From positions 124,001 through 188,000 of the forward strand of contig NZ_AWGC01000013.1 of NCBI RefSeq assembly GCF_000495835.1: DNA of 64,000 nt, read 5' to 3'. Within the stretch, counting starts at the first letter, position 1. Each line of letters begins with the position of its first letter. Source of the stretch: Asticcacaulis sp. AC402. GTDB lineage: Bacteria > Pseudomonadota > Alphaproteobacteria > Caulobacterales > Caulobacteraceae. The position numbers were made by a program, and so were the translations under genes. Shown in pieces: positions 1 through 9,561 of the stretch. The notes below the pieces were generated by a model that searched no databases, was not told where the DNA came from, and worked only from the letters and a program-made list of their open reading frames with translations.

Positions 1-1
1 G

Positions 2-535
2 GCGGCCGGCTTCGGTGTGGTTCAGGGCACGCCCTGCGTCGTGCTGGTCCAGGATTTCGCCTTTATGGGCGGGTCGTTGGGCATGGCGGCGGGTGAAGGC
101 TTTATCGCCGCCGCACGCCAGGCCGTGGCGCGCAAATGCCCGATGGTAGCCTTTACGGCCGCCGGCGGTGCCCGCATGCAGGAAGGCGCCTTGTCTCTGA
201 TGCAAATGGCGCGCACCACCCTGGCGATCCAGGAACTGAAGGCGGCGCAACTGCCCTATATCGTTGTTCTGACCGACCCGACCACCGGTGGGGTGACCGC
301 TTCGTACGCGATGCTGGGCGATATTCACCTGGCCGAGCCGGGCGCCCTGATCGGTTTCGCCGGTCCGCGCGTTATCGAAACCACTATCCGCGAAAAACTG
401 CCGGAGGGCTTCCAGCGTTCGGAGTACCTGGTCGAAAAGGGTATGGTCGACCGTGTGGTGCCGCGCTCCGAACTGCCGGAAGTGCTGGGTGCGCTGATGT
501 CGATGCTGATGGGCGGCCGTCGTAAGGCGGCCTAA
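2..535 (+). CDS. accD: Acetyl-CoA carboxylase carboxyltransferase subunit beta, C-terminal part
   Basis: This is the 3' part of accD, cut by the left edge of the window; about 177 residues remain. AccD pairs with AccA to move the carboxyl group from carboxybiotin to acetyl-CoA, giving malonyl-CoA for fatty acid synthesis in the cytoplasm. The glycine-rich crotonase-fold segments typical of the family are visible ([39 protein letters not shown]). The frame is open to position 2, so the first in-window GTG at 17 is not the true start. folC follows after one small gene; accD-folC is a common alphaproteobacterial order. Confidence 0.95.
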   Translation, partial: AAGFGVVQGTPCVVLVQDFAFMGGSLGMAAGEGFIAAARQAVARKCPMVAFTAAGGARMQEGALSLMQMARTTLAIQELKAAQLPYIVVLTDPTTGGVTASYAMLGDIHLAEPGALIGFAGPRVIETTIREKLPEGFQRSEYLVEKGMVDRVVPRSELPEVLGALMSMLMGGRRKAA

Positions 536-554
536 GCGGAGCGGCCGGGGGGCG

Positions 555-986
555 ATGGCGATAGAGATCAAAGCAACGCGCGTGCTGAAAAGCTTGGCCG
601 GGTTGGGTTTGGGCGCTGTGCTGAGTACGGCGGTTGCGCTTCCCTTTACCGGCCTGGTCTCTGAAAATCCCGATCCGGAATTGAATGACGGTTACGGCAC
701 GTTGTTGTTTTTTGGATCTTTCATAGTCGCCTTGCTGGCGGTGCCGGTCGGTCTGCCCGGACACGCAGTGCTCTACGCGCTCAAACGGCACGGTCTTGTG
801 TCCTACACACTGGCAGGTGGCTGCGCGGGACTTGCCTACATCCTGCTGGTCAGCCTGGGTGGCAATCCGGACCTGGTCAAGGACCTGATCCTGTATAGTC
901 TTTGGGCGGCTGGGTGTGCCCTCGTGGCCTGGCTGATCCGCCGGCCGGACAAGGATGCTGTCGTCGCGCTCGACACGCACTTCTAA
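555..986 (+). CDS. Small membrane protein of unknown function
   Basis: A 143-residue protein that I do not recognise. Four hydrophobic stretches are visible, at roughly residues 15-35, 50-70, 80-100 and 115-130, so it is probably a four-helix inner-membrane protein. The N terminus is short and basic, and the C-terminal tail after the last helix is charged (RRPDKD). It sits 19 bases after accD and 18 bases before folC on the same strand, so it is probably co-transcribed with them. No catalytic motif is seen. The codon usage resembles the neighbours, which supports a real gene, but the function is unknown. Confidence 0.7.
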   Translation: MAIEIKATRVLKSLAGLGLGAVLSTAVALPFTGLVSENPDPELNDGYGTLLFFGSFIVALLAVPVGLPGHAVLYALKRHGLVSYTLAGGCAGLAYILLVSLGGNPDLVKDLILYSLWAAGCALVAWLIRRPDKDAVVALDTHF

Positions 987-1004
987 TCGTCCTAAACCGG
1001 CGTC

Positions 1005-2303
1005 ATGACCGATCGCCTGCTGCCGTTCGATGCGCCGCTGGAGCGCCTGAAAGCCTTGCATCCCAAGCGGATCGACCTGAACCTCGACCGTATGCTGCGG
1101 GTGTGCGAGGCCTTGGGCAATCCGCAGGACCGGCTGCCGCCCGTGGTCCATGTCGCCGGTACCAACGGCAAGGGTTCGACCCTGGCCCTGCTGCGCGCCA
1201 TGGCGGAGGCGCAAGAGCTTTGTGCCCATGTCTATACGTCACCGCATCTCGTGCGGTTTGCCGAACGCATACGCCTGGCCGGGACGCTGATTTCCGACGA
1301 GACCTTAGCCGATGCGCTGGACCGCGTTGAAAAGGCCAATGGTGGCGAACCCCTGACCTTCTTCGAAGCTACGACGGCGGCGGCGTTTCTGGCCTTTTCG
1401 GAAACACCGGCCGACCTGTTGCTGCTGGAGACCGGGCTGGGCGGGAATCTGGACGCGACCAATATTGTGGTCCGGCCGAAGCTGACCTTGATTACGCCGA
1501 TCGATTACGACCACAAGGACTTCCTGGGCGAAGAGTTGTCCCAGATAGCCCGGGAAAAGGCGGGTATCTTCAAGCGCGGTGTGCCGGCCGTGTCGGCGCG
1601 CCAGGCCGATGAGGCCCGCGCCGCGCTGGAGCGGCAGGCTTTGAAATTGAATGTAGCGTTGGAATTTGCCGGTGAAGGTTTCGACGCCTGGCGCGAAGGC
1701 GATCGGTTGGTGTTTCAGGACGAGGACGCCCTGCTGGATTTGTCATTGCCGCGTTTGCCAGGCGAGCATCAGATTGGCAATGCCGCGGTCGCCATCAAGG
1801 CGGCGCGGCTGTTGGACTGGTCGCCGGAAGCCATTGACGCGGGATTGCAGACCGCGGTGTGGCCGGGACGGTTGCAGGCACTGAAAGCCGGGCCGTTGTT
1901 CGACGCCCTGCCCCACGGGTCGGATCTGTGGCTGGATGGCGGGCATAACCCCCATGCAGCGCGGGCTTTGCGCGATTTTTTAGACCGGATGCAGGCGCGG
2001 GATGCCAAGCCGTTGCACCTGATCTGCGGGCTGATTAACACCAAGGATGCTGGTGAGTTTTTCGCCGCTTTTGCCGGGGTGGAGGCCGACCTTGCCTGCG
2101 TTGGTTTCTCCAGCGAGGCGGTGATCGCGCCTGACGTATTGGCTCAGGCTGCGAGAGCAAAAGGGCTCAGGGCGTTTTCCGCCGAGAGCCCTTTGCAGGT
2201 TATCAAGTCTTTACCAGCTGAGCCTTGCCGTGTGTTGATCTGCGGTTCGCTGTATCTGGCGGGGGATGTGCTGGCCATGTCGAAGAAGACGTGGCCGAGA
2301 TGA
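1005..2303 (+). CDS. folC: Bifunctional folylpolyglutamate synthase / dihydrofolate synthase
   Basis: A 432-residue Mur-ligase-family enzyme that joins glutamate to dihydropteroate and extends the polyglutamate tail of folates in the cytoplasm. The ATP-binding P-loop VAGTNGKGST lies near residue 50. SPHLVRFAERI and the ETGLGGNLDATN segment are family signatures, and a C-terminal ligase domain follows with WLDGGHNPHA. Length is normal for FolC. It is the last gene of the accD group. Its TGA is followed at once by a composite palindromic repeat that separates it from the convergent trxA. Confidence 0.95.
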   Translation: MTDRLLPFDAPLERLKALHPKRIDLNLDRMLRVCEALGNPQDRLPPVVHVAGTNGKGSTLALLRAMAEAQELCAHVYTSPHLVRFAERIRLAGTLISDETLADALDRVEKANGGEPLTFFEATTAAAFLAFSETPADLLLLETGLGGNLDATNIVVRPKLTLITPIDYDHKDFLGEELSQIAREKAGIFKRGVPAVSARQADEARAALERQALKLNVALEFAGEGFDAWREGDRLVFQDEDALLDLSLPRLPGEHQIGNAAVAIKAARLLDWSPEAIDAGLQTAVWPGRLQALKAGPLFDALPHGSDLWLDGGHNPHAARALRDFLDRMQARDAKPLHLICGLINTKDAGEFFAAFAGVEADLACVGFSSEAVIAPDVLAQAARAKGLRAFSAESPLQVIKSLPAEPCRVLICGSLYLAGDVLAMSKKTWPR

Positions 2304-2315
2304 GCGCTGTAGAAA

Positions 2316-2474
2316 CCCCTCTCCCCGTTCTTCACGGGGAGAGGTTAGGGTGAGGGGCAGGGGCGTCTTCCGAGAACTCCGTCCTCTACAGGCCCCTCAG
2401 GCTCGCCGCCCCTCACCCGATCGCGTTCACTTCGTTCCGCTCTCGTCCTCTCCCCGCAGGCGGGGAGAGGTAAA
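2316..2474. repeat. Composite palindromic repeat, copy 1 (about 155 bp)
   Basis: The element starts with a hairpin CCTCTCCCCG...CGGGGAGAGG, continues with TTAGGGTGAGGGG and a core, and ends with a second CCTCTCCCCGC/GCGGGGAGAGG hairpin and TAAAA. Its reverse complement is recognisable at 9405-9560: both ends and the CCCCTCAGGCTCGCCGCCCC core are shared, while about 35 bases in the middle differ. It fills the space between the convergent folC and trxA, where its hairpins could act on transcript ends of both. Confidence 0.8.
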
Positions 2475-2481
2475 ATAAGGC

Positions 2482-2808
2482 TTAACCCACGCCTGATTCG
2501 TTAAGCCATTCCAGCAGCTTGGCCTTCGGCAGGGCGCCGACCTTCATCGCCGTCATCTGACCGTTCTTGAACAGCATCATCGTCGGAATGCCACGGACGC
2601 CGAAGCGCGACGGCGTCATCGGGCTGTCCTCGATATTCAACTTGACGATCTTGATCTTGCTGCCCAGGCCTTCCGCCAACTCTTCCAGGATAGGGGCAAT
2701 CTGCTTACACGGCCCACACCATTCGGCCCAGAAGTCCACCAGAACCGGCGTATCGGATTTCAGCACATCGGCCTCAAAGCTCTCGTCGGTAATTTTATGC
2801 GTCGCCAT
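2482..2808 (-). CDS. trxA: Thioredoxin
   Basis: A 108-residue classical thioredoxin, the cytoplasmic disulfide reductase fed by thioredoxin reductase. The active-site WCGPCK lies near residue 31, preceded by VDFWAEW. The cis-proline segment GIPTMMLF is present, as expected for the fold. The ATG at 2808 has a good ribosome binding site (AAAGGAG) just upstream. It lies downstream of addA on the same strand, 64 bases from it; trxA next to addAB is a frequent alphaproteobacterial arrangement. Length is typical. Confidence 0.96.
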   Translation of the reverse strand: MATHKITDESFEADVLKSDTPVLVDFWAEWCGPCKQIAPILEELAEGLGSKIKIVKLNIEDSPMTPSRFGVRGIPTMMLFKNGQMTAMKVGALPKAKLLEWLNESGVG

Positions 2809-2872
2809 AGTTGGCTCCTTTCAATCTTTGTCACGAATGTAGGAGGTGTCGCAGGTGAAATCAACGCAAGCC

Positions 2873-5800
2873 TCAGCGAGAAAGAATCTCTTCCAGCCTC
2901 AGTTGGACTAATGTCTGCGACATCGGCGTCAGGCGCGGCCCGTCGGTCCACAGCAAGGCGGCTTCGACCGCCCGGTCGGCATAGACCTGACGTAGCAGGG
3001 CGACATAGCCAGCCATTTGGCGCTGATAGGCTACCGCGGCATCTTCGGCGCGGTCGGGCGCCGGGCGATTGGACTTGTAATCGATGATCAGGACGCGATC
3101 GGCGGTGACAACCAGACGGTCGATGCGGCCCGACAGCATGATGGCCTCGCCACGCGCATTGAGCCCGATCTGACCCGCCAGAGCGACTTCCGGTCGTGAT
3201 TGCGGCCCGAAGGCCTCGGCAAAGCGGGCATCGTCGAGCACAGCCATGACCGCGCCCATCATCTCGCTGCGCTGGTCGTCGCTCAGGTCGGCCTGGCGAT
3301 TGAGATAACGGCCGGCGACGGCTTCACGGTTGTCCGGTGCGATATCGGGCAGGATTTCGAACAGCTTGTGGATCAGGTTGCCGCGACGGTACCGGCTCAG
3401 ATTCCCCAGGGACTGCAACGGTGATGGTGCGATTTCGGCCTCAGTGCGGTCCTCATCGCCCATCTGCGAAATGGCTGCCCAGCGCTCGGTCTCGATATCG
3501 TCATGGGTGACCATGGCCAGGACAAATTCCGGCAGGGGGATTTCGCGCTCACGAATCCGCGACTCAGCCGGCAAGGCCTCGCTGTGTTCGCCGTAAACCC
3601 GGACCAGGGCCTCTTCATATGCTTCGCCTTCGTCGAATGGATTGACCAGAGGCATCACCTCGGAGGTGGTCTCCAGCCGATCAAAGGCGTCCGACGCCAG
3701 GTCGTACCATGACGGGAAGTTGCCGGCGGTCGCCGGCTTGGTGCCCGTATAGGCGCAGACCGTCAACCGGTCGCGCGACCGGGTCAGGGCGACGTAGAAG
3801 AGCCGCAGGCTTTCCTGCTCTTCCCGCAAAGCGCGGCTGTCGCGGATATCGGCCGTCACCGCCGTATCGGCCTTCTTGCCGCCGGCGCAGAGATACATCT
3901 GGCCGTCTTCGCCAGTCAGGATCAGATCTTCCTTGCGCGCGCCATACTGCGGCCCGATCGGGACGATGACCCAATGCGCTTCCAGCCCCTTGGAGCCGTG
4001 CACCGTCATCACCCGGACGGCGTGACCGCCCTCCTCCTGTTCGCGTTTGATCTGCGAAGCCTGAAATTCGAACAGGTCGAGACAGGCGCTCAGGCCCACG
4101 GCCCCGGAGCCCTCGCCTTTCAGCGCCAGGGCCAGGGTTTCGTCCAGCACGTCTTCGCATTCGTCGCCCAGTCGTGTCAGGAAGCGCTGGCGAACGCTGC
4201 GGCCGGCAAGATCGCGGCGGTTCAATACACGCGCCAGAAAGTCGAAGGCGGTCAGTTGCCAGGCGGCCTTCTGCGCCCACAGCAGGAAGATACGGGCGTC
4301 ATGAACCGGCCCTTCCGTGGCCGGGTGGTGCAGCAGGGCGGACCAAAGCGGCATTTGCCGGTCGTGGGCCAGGTCGAACAGGTCCTGTTCCGACAGGTCG
4401 CAGAGCGGCGAGCGCAGGACGCAGGCCAGGGACAGGGCATCCATCGGCTGCAGGCACACCCGCAAGAGCGCGCGCAGGTCCTGGAAAGCGATGTGGTCGC
4501 CCAGCTTCAGCCGGTCGGCGCCGGAAACGGCAACTCCGGAGACCTTCAGTTCACGGATGATATGCTCGAACAGGTGGTCGCGCTTGCGCACCAGGATCAG
4601 GACATCACCGGCATGGACGGTGCGGCGGCGTTTTAAGTCCTTGTCATAGATGGTGCGTCCGGCGGCGATCTCGGACCGGATGGTGGCGGCAATCTGTTTG
4701 GCCAGGCGCTTGGAGGGTGGGTTGCGACCGGGATCGTCCAACGCCGCCTGTTCGTCCTCATCATCAGCGGTGGTTTCCGCGGCAGCGATCGGCCGGGCCA
4801 TGGGCCACAGCTCCACCACGCCCGGCGCATCGCTGCGGCGCGCGATATGTTGGATCGGGTCGGAAGAAAAATTCAACGCGCGCTGGACATCATCGGCCTT
4901 GAAAACCGCATCGACAAAGCCCAGGATTTCCGGCAAGGACCGCCAGGAGTCGATTAATTGCGGCTCGACCAGATTGGCACCGCCGTCGTGGGCGCGCTGG
5001 CTGATCTGGGCGCGGGCCTTGAGGAACTCGCGCGGGTCGGCGCCCTGGAAGCCATAGATGGACTGCTTCTCGTCACCGACGGCGAACAGGGTGCGAATCG
5101 CGCGTGTGACACCTTCTCCGGAAAAGAAGTCCGACGACAGGGCATCGACAATGATCCATTGTTCTTCCGAGGTGTCCTGAGCCTCGTCGACCAGGATATG
5201 GTCGAGGCCGCCGTCCAGTTTGTACAACACCCACGCTGCCTGGTCCGGGTCGCGCAGCAGATCTTTAGTGCGGTTGATCAGGTCGGTGAAATCGAGCGCG
5301 CCTTCACCGCGCTTTTCGCGCTGGTACACAAAGCTGAAAATTTCAAACAACCGCAGGGCATCCAGCGTGTTGCTGGCGATTTCCACCGCCTTCAGCCGGT
5401 CGGCAAGGGCCACAACCTCCTCGGCCATGCGGTCGAGATAGCGCGCATCGGCCGGGGCGGTACCCTTGGTGTAGATATTTTTGCGCGGCGTGCCGGCTTG
5501 CGTCAGGAAGATGCCCCGGATGTCTTCGAATTCGAACGGCCGGCCGGAAATCTTGCTTTCATACAGGTCCAGGAAGGCCTGGCCGGCCTTTTGGTTGGTG
5601 GCGGTAGTCCCGCTCAGAAGCGTCTGACCGAGATCTTCCAGGAGGTGCCATTCCAGGGTGTCGGCGTAGGCGTCGAGGCATTCTTGCGTCGTGCAGACAC
5701 CGTCCAGACCCAAGCTGTGAAACAGGGCGGTCTGCCAGTCCTCCGATTGGCTTTCGAGATGTCTATAACGCTCCTGCAGGGCATCGTGCTGATGGATGAA

Positions 5801-6364
5801 CTGGCCCAGCAGCTTCTCGAAACCCATGACCTTCAGCTTACGGATCAAACGGTCGCGCGTCTCAGCGACAGCTTCGAGACCGGGCGCGTCCAGGGTCAGG
5901 ACGGCGGTGCTGGCCTTGTCCGCCAGGTCGTCGGCGAGCAGATCGTCCAACACCTTGAAGGCCGGCGACAGCTGCGCTTCGAGCGGAAACCGGCGCAGTA
6001 GCTTTTCACAAAAGGCGTGGATGGTCTGGATCTTCAGCCCGCCCGGTGTCTCCAGCGCCCTGGCGAACAGGGCCCGGGCGCGCGGCAGATCGTGGGTCGG
6101 CTCACCGATGCGTTCCAGGTCGTCGATCAGCTCATCGTCCTCGGCAACGGCCCAGCCTCCCAACTGTTGGAACAGGCGATCCTGCATTTCGGCGGCGGCG
6201 GCCTTGGTGTAGGTGACGCACAGGATATGCGCCGGATCGGCTCGGCTGAGCAGCAATCGCGCCACGCGGTTGACCAGGGTGGAGGTCTTGCCCGATCCGG
6301 CATTGGCGGTCAGGAAGCACGACGCCTTCGGATCGGCGGCTGTATTTTGCGGATTGGCATTCAT
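2873..6364 (-). CDS. addA: Double-strand break repair helicase/nuclease AddA
   Basis: A 1163-residue UvrD-type helicase with a C-terminal RecB-family nuclease; with AddB it resects double-strand breaks for RecA loading, in place of RecBCD. Visible motifs are Walker A NAGSGKTSTLVNRV near the N terminus, Walker B ILVDEAQDTSEEQW, VGDEKQSIYGFQGA (motif III), LFYVALTRSRD (motif VI) and the nuclease signature IDYKSNRPAP near the end. I chose the ATG at 6364 rather than an upstream in-frame codon at 6481, because it starts MNANPQNTAADPKA and overlaps the addB stop as ATGA. The 4-base overlap implies translational coupling, AddB first. Confidence 0.96.
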   Translation of the reverse strand: MNANPQNTAADPKASCFLTANAGSGKTSTLVNRVARLLLSRADPAHILCVTYTKAAAAEMQDRLFQQLGGWAVAEDDELIDDLERIGEPTHDLPRARALFARALETPGGLKIQTIHAFCEKLLRRFPLEAQLSPAFKVLDDLLADDLADKASTAVLTLDAPGLEAVAETRDRLIRKLKVMGFEKLLGQFIHQHDALQERYRHLESQSEDWQTALFHSLGLDGVCTTQECLDAYADTLEWHLLEDLGQTLLSGTTATNQKAGQAFLDLYESKISGRPFEFEDIRGIFLTQAGTPRKNIYTKGTAPADARYLDRMAEEVVALADRLKAVEIASNTLDALRLFEIFSFVYQREKRGEGALDFTDLINRTKDLLRDPDQAAWVLYKLDGGLDHILVDEAQDTSEEQWIIVDALSSDFFSGEGVTRAIRTLFAVGDEKQSIYGFQGADPREFLKARAQISQRAHDGGANLVEPQLIDSWRSLPEILGFVDAVFKADDVQRALNFSSDPIQHIARRSDAPGVVELWPMARPIAAAETTADDEDEQAALDDPGRNPPSKRLAKQIAATIRSEIAAGRTIYDKDLKRRRTVHAGDVLILVRKRDHLFEHIIRELKVSGVAVSGADRLKLGDHIAFQDLRALLRVCLQPMDALSLACVLRSPLCDLSEQDLFDLAHDRQMPLWSALLHHPATEGPVHDARIFLLWAQKAAWQLTAFDFLARVLNRRDLAGRSVRQRFLTRLGDECEDVLDETLALALKGEGSGAVGLSACLDLFEFQASQIKREQEEGGHAVRVMTVHGSKGLEAHWVIVPIGPQYGARKEDLILTGEDGQMYLCAGGKKADTAVTADIRDSRALREEQESLRLFYVALTRSRDRLTVCAYTGTKPATAGNFPSWYDLASDAFDRLETTSEVMPLVNPFDEGEAYEEALVRVYGEHSEALPAESRIREREIPLPEFVLAMVTHDDIETERWAAISQMGDEDRTEAEIAPSPLQSLGNLSRYRRGNLIHKLFEILPDIAPDNREAVAGRYLNRQADLSDDQRSEMMGAVMAVLDDARFAEAFGPQSRPEVALAGQIGLNARGEAIMLSGRIDRLVVTADRVLIIDYKSNRPAPDRAEDAAVAYQRQMAGYVALLRQVYADRAVEAALLWTDGPRLTPMSQTLVQLRLEEILSR

Positions 6365-9360
6365 ACCTCCTCCTCCGCGGTGTCTTCGGCGTCTTCCGTG
6401 CCCAGAACATACCATTCGTACAGCCGCGCCAACTGGTCGTAGTCGCCGGCTCGGGTCTTGAGGAACTGCGGCGCGGTCCACGACAGATAGCCCTTGTCGA
6501 CTTCGGCATAGGCGAAGATTCGCCGGCGCAGGCTGCTGAGCGCCGCATCGGCCAGATCATGGGCGAAGAGGCCCTTCTGTACGGCCGATTGTGGCTTGGT
6601 GACATCCGGCGCCACCCGGACATAGAGCAGGTCGCCCAAGGGGCGGTCGGCGCGGATGTCGGCAAAGCCACCCTGTTTCAGGATGGCCGCCGTCAGGGTG
6701 AGTTGCGGATAGAAGCCGGCTGCCACGGCCTTGGCAGAGGGGGCGGGGCCGGTCTTGAAATCGAGAATATCGACGCCATCGTCGCGCAGTTCGATGCGGT
6801 CGGCCTTGGCTACCAGCGTGAAGTCGCCGATCTTCAGTTCGCCGCGCTGTTCGATATGCAACTTCGGGCGGTGGGCACGCCGATCAGCTTCGAAGCGGAT
6901 AAATTCAGCCGCCATGCCGGGCAGCAGCGGCTTTTGCAGCGCCATCTGCGCCGGCGAGAGGCGGGTGGCCGCCAGTTCCTCGTGCAGCAGGTCGCACAGG
7001 CGGTCGATGCCGGCCTTACCAAGCTGGGTATCTTCGGTGACGAAGCGCTCCAGGCTCTTGTGGATGGCGGTGCCGCGCTGACGCCCTTCGACGGGCTCGT
7101 TGGGCCGATCCAGCGGCCTTAGGGCCAGGACGTGCTTGGCGTAGATGGCGTAAGGGTCGCGGATGAAGACCTCGACCTCGGTGACCGACAGCTTTTTGGG
7201 CCGCGCCTCGACCGGCGGCTTGGGGTTGGGCCGCACCGCGGGTTTCAGCGCCGGCGGTTTGTTGCTCAGGCCACGATCCAGCGCGCGCGCCCAGTCCAGC
7301 CACCTGCCATCGCTGGGGATATCGACCTTGGCGCCTTTGCACAGGGTTTGCAGCCGCCATAGCCAGCGCGACTGCACCTGGGGTTCGCCCTCACGGCGGT
7401 GGCGGGTCACCAGGAAGGTTTCCGGCGCCGAGGCGGCCTGGACGAAGTCGTGGGCCGACAGGCCGGTACGGCGCTCCGGCGAGGGCAGGCCAAGGGCTGC
7501 GCGCATCGGCCGCGACAGGAAGGGGTCAAGATCGGGCGCCTGGGGCCACACACCTTCTTCCAGCCCGGCCAGGATCAGCCGATCGGCCGTGACCATGCGG
7601 GCCTCGATGGCCCCCAGGATGAGCAGCCGCGGATGGGTGTTGCCACCGGTGCGGACCTTGCCGTTGCGGATCAATTGACCCAGGATATCGGCAACATCGC
7701 GCAGGGTTTCGACGGTGTAGCCGGTACCTTCACGGATCAGCCCTGCCAGCAGTTCGGCGGCGCTGGCCCCGGCCGCCCCCGCCCACAGGGCCTGGCCGTC
7801 GTCGAGACTTAAGCTTTCCGCCAGGCGGGTAATGCGGGTCGCGGCGTCGCCGAGGTCGGAGATCGGCATCTTGGCGACCGGCAGGATGGCCGCGGCGTAG
7901 CGATCCCACAGGTCGGTGTCCTTGTTACGCTCCACCAAGGCGGCGCGGACCGAGTCCATATCGTTGGGTGTGGCGCCACGCAGACCGTACATCTCGACCT
8001 GGGTGCGTCCAGGTTCAGTGGCGAAAATGCAGGCGGGATGGCCCCATAGCGACAGGATGGCGACGGGGTCGCACGGGGTTTGCAGCAGGGTCATCAGGTC
8101 GAGGAGGAAGCGGCCGGTGAGACTGTTGGCCAGGGGCTCACCGGCGGAGGAATCGGCCTGCAGGCCCCATCGTGTCAGCCGCGCCGACACGCGCCGCGCC
8201 AGGGTCAGATCGGGCGTCACCAGGGCCACCGTCTTGCCCGGCGTTTCCAGTGTCTCGCGCATCAGCAGGGCGATGACGGTAGCCGCTTCTTCGTCGCGGG
8301 CGGCGTTGATCTCGGTCAGACCATCGAGGCCGTCGCTGATCGCGGCGGCGCTTTCGGCGCGCAGGGCGGCGATCTGGTCGCGCCAGTCCTTGGTGGCCTC
8401 GGCCGGGCGCAGGGCTTCGTTGAGCAGGCGGCGACGGGCATTGGACTTGCGGCTGTCCGTCTCCAGCGACACCGGCCAGACGCGGACAGTGGCGCGTGGG
8501 ACGTGGTGGCGGTCCAGCAACCGCTTCATCGTGCCCTGGGGGTGGGACTCCTCGATCTGGTCCCAGGCATCGTCGGCCAGGGACAGATCGAGCCCGGGCA
8601 GGACCACGGCACCCATAGAGGCCGCGGCGACGACCTTGGCCAGATCGGCGGTGGACGGCGCCGATCCAGTGGTGCCGGCCAGGATCAGGGGCGTTTTGGG
8701 CGGATGCTCCGTCCACTGATCAATCAGGCGGCGTATCAGCGTCACCTGGCGTTGGGATGGATCCATCATGCCCAGTTCGTCGAGTCGTTTGGGCCAGGCT
8801 TCGACAGCGATGGACAGGAACCGTGCCGAGACCTGCCAGTGCTGCGCCCAGCTATCGAGGCTGTATTGATCACCGCCCTGGCCGGTGACCAGGCTGTGCA
8901 ACCGATCGGTGGCGTCGACCTCTTCGAGGGCCAGGGAGTCGAAGAACTTGGCCAGGCTATCGGCCAGTTCCAGGGCCAGCTTGCCCGAGACATTGCGGCC
9001 TTCCAGACCCCTGTAGTGTTCGGTGATCAGCCGGGCCAGCTCGAAGCGGCGACGCAGGGACGAGATGGCCGACGGCAAGTCCAGACCCAGGGCTTCGAGG
9101 TCGAAGGGTGGTTCGCCTTCGTCGAGATCGCCGATGGCGCGGATCTGGGGCAGCAGCAGGGCGCCGCCGCGGGTCTGTGTGGAAAAGGCCCGGGCCATGG
9201 CGCGGGCGCCGCGCCGGGTCGGGGTAAGAATCTGGGCTTCGGGGAGGTCTTTACCCAGCGACCGGCACAGGCCACGCGCCAGGTCGTCGAGGAACGGCCG
9301 TCCCGACGGAATGGTGAACCAGCGCGGGTCCGCTGACGGCGCAAAGAGATCATCGCTCAT
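6361..9360 (-). CDS. addB: Double-strand break repair protein AddB, alphaproteobacterial type
   Basis: A 999-residue partner of AddA. The N-terminal half resembles an inactivated helicase (AQILTPTRRGARAMARAF where a P-loop would be), and the C terminus carries a RecB-like nuclease domain with ADRIELRDDGVDILDFKTG. The four-cysteine iron-sulfur motif of Firmicutes AddB is not seen; the corresponding segment reads VEVFIRDPYAIYAKHVL. The start at 9360 (MSDDLFAPSADPRWF) is preferred over one 12 codons upstream. It overlaps addA by 4 bases. A composite repeat lies immediately upstream. Confidence 0.94.
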   Translation of the reverse strand: MSDDLFAPSADPRWFTIPSGRPFLDDLARGLCRSLGKDLPEAQILTPTRRGARAMARAFSTQTRGGALLLPQIRAIGDLDEGEPPFDLEALGLDLPSAISSLRRRFELARLITEHYRGLEGRNVSGKLALELADSLAKFFDSLALEEVDATDRLHSLVTGQGGDQYSLDSWAQHWQVSARFLSIAVEAWPKRLDELGMMDPSQRQVTLIRRLIDQWTEHPPKTPLILAGTTGSAPSTADLAKVVAAASMGAVVLPGLDLSLADDAWDQIEESHPQGTMKRLLDRHHVPRATVRVWPVSLETDSRKSNARRRLLNEALRPAEATKDWRDQIAALRAESAAAISDGLDGLTEINAARDEEAATVIALLMRETLETPGKTVALVTPDLTLARRVSARLTRWGLQADSSAGEPLANSLTGRFLLDLMTLLQTPCDPVAILSLWGHPACIFATEPGRTQVEMYGLRGATPNDMDSVRAALVERNKDTDLWDRYAAAILPVAKMPISDLGDAATRITRLAESLSLDDGQALWAGAAGASAAELLAGLIREGTGYTVETLRDVADILGQLIRNGKVRTGGNTHPRLLILGAIEARMVTADRLILAGLEEGVWPQAPDLDPFLSRPMRAALGLPSPERRTGLSAHDFVQAASAPETFLVTRHRREGEPQVQSRWLWRLQTLCKGAKVDIPSDGRWLDWARALDRGLSNKPPALKPAVRPNPKPPVEARPKKLSVTEVEVFIRDPYAIYAKHVLALRPLDRPNEPVEGRQRGTAIHKSLERFVTEDTQLGKAGIDRLCDLLHEELAATRLSPAQMALQKPLLPGMAAEFIRFEADRRAHRPKLHIEQRGELKIGDFTLVAKADRIELRDDGVDILDFKTGPAPSAKAVAAGFYPQLTLTAAILKQGGFADIRADRPLGDLLYVRVAPDVTKPQSAVQKGLFAHDLADAALSSLRRRIFAYAEVDKGYLSWTAPQFLKTRAGDYDQLARLYEWYVLGTEDAEDTAEEEV

Positions 9361-9404
9361 GGCGACTAAATGGCGTGAGTCGGTGTTGAGATGCACCGCT
9401 TTTT

Positions 9405-9560
9405 ACCTCTCCCCGCTTGCGGGGAGAGGACGAGAGCCGAACGAAGAGAAGGCGATCGGCGCGGGGCGGCGAGCCTGAGGGGCTTGTAGGATGATTTCGA
9501 GAAACCGTATGGTCCGCATGCCCCTCACCCTAACCTCTCCCCGCGAGCGGGGAGAGGGGC
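9405..9560. repeat. Composite palindromic repeat, copy 2 (inverted relative to copy 1)
   Basis: Read on the minus strand it matches 2316-2474: it begins CCCCTCTCCCCGC, has TTAGGGTGAGGGG, the GCCCCTCAGGCTCGCCGCCCC core and ends with CTCGTCCTCTCCCCGC, a GCGGGGAGAGG arm and TAAAAA. The middle section differs. It sits between addB (start at 9360) and the mscL stop codon at 9562, which it directly abuts. Each end can form an 8-11 bp hairpin. Confidence 0.8.
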
Positions 9561-9561
9561 T

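Noticed and set aside
384-1229. A 281-codon frame on the minus strand
   Set aside because: It overlaps accD, the small membrane protein and folC on the opposite strand and encodes low-complexity, Arg/Gln-rich sequence; it is a shadow of GC-rich coding DNA.
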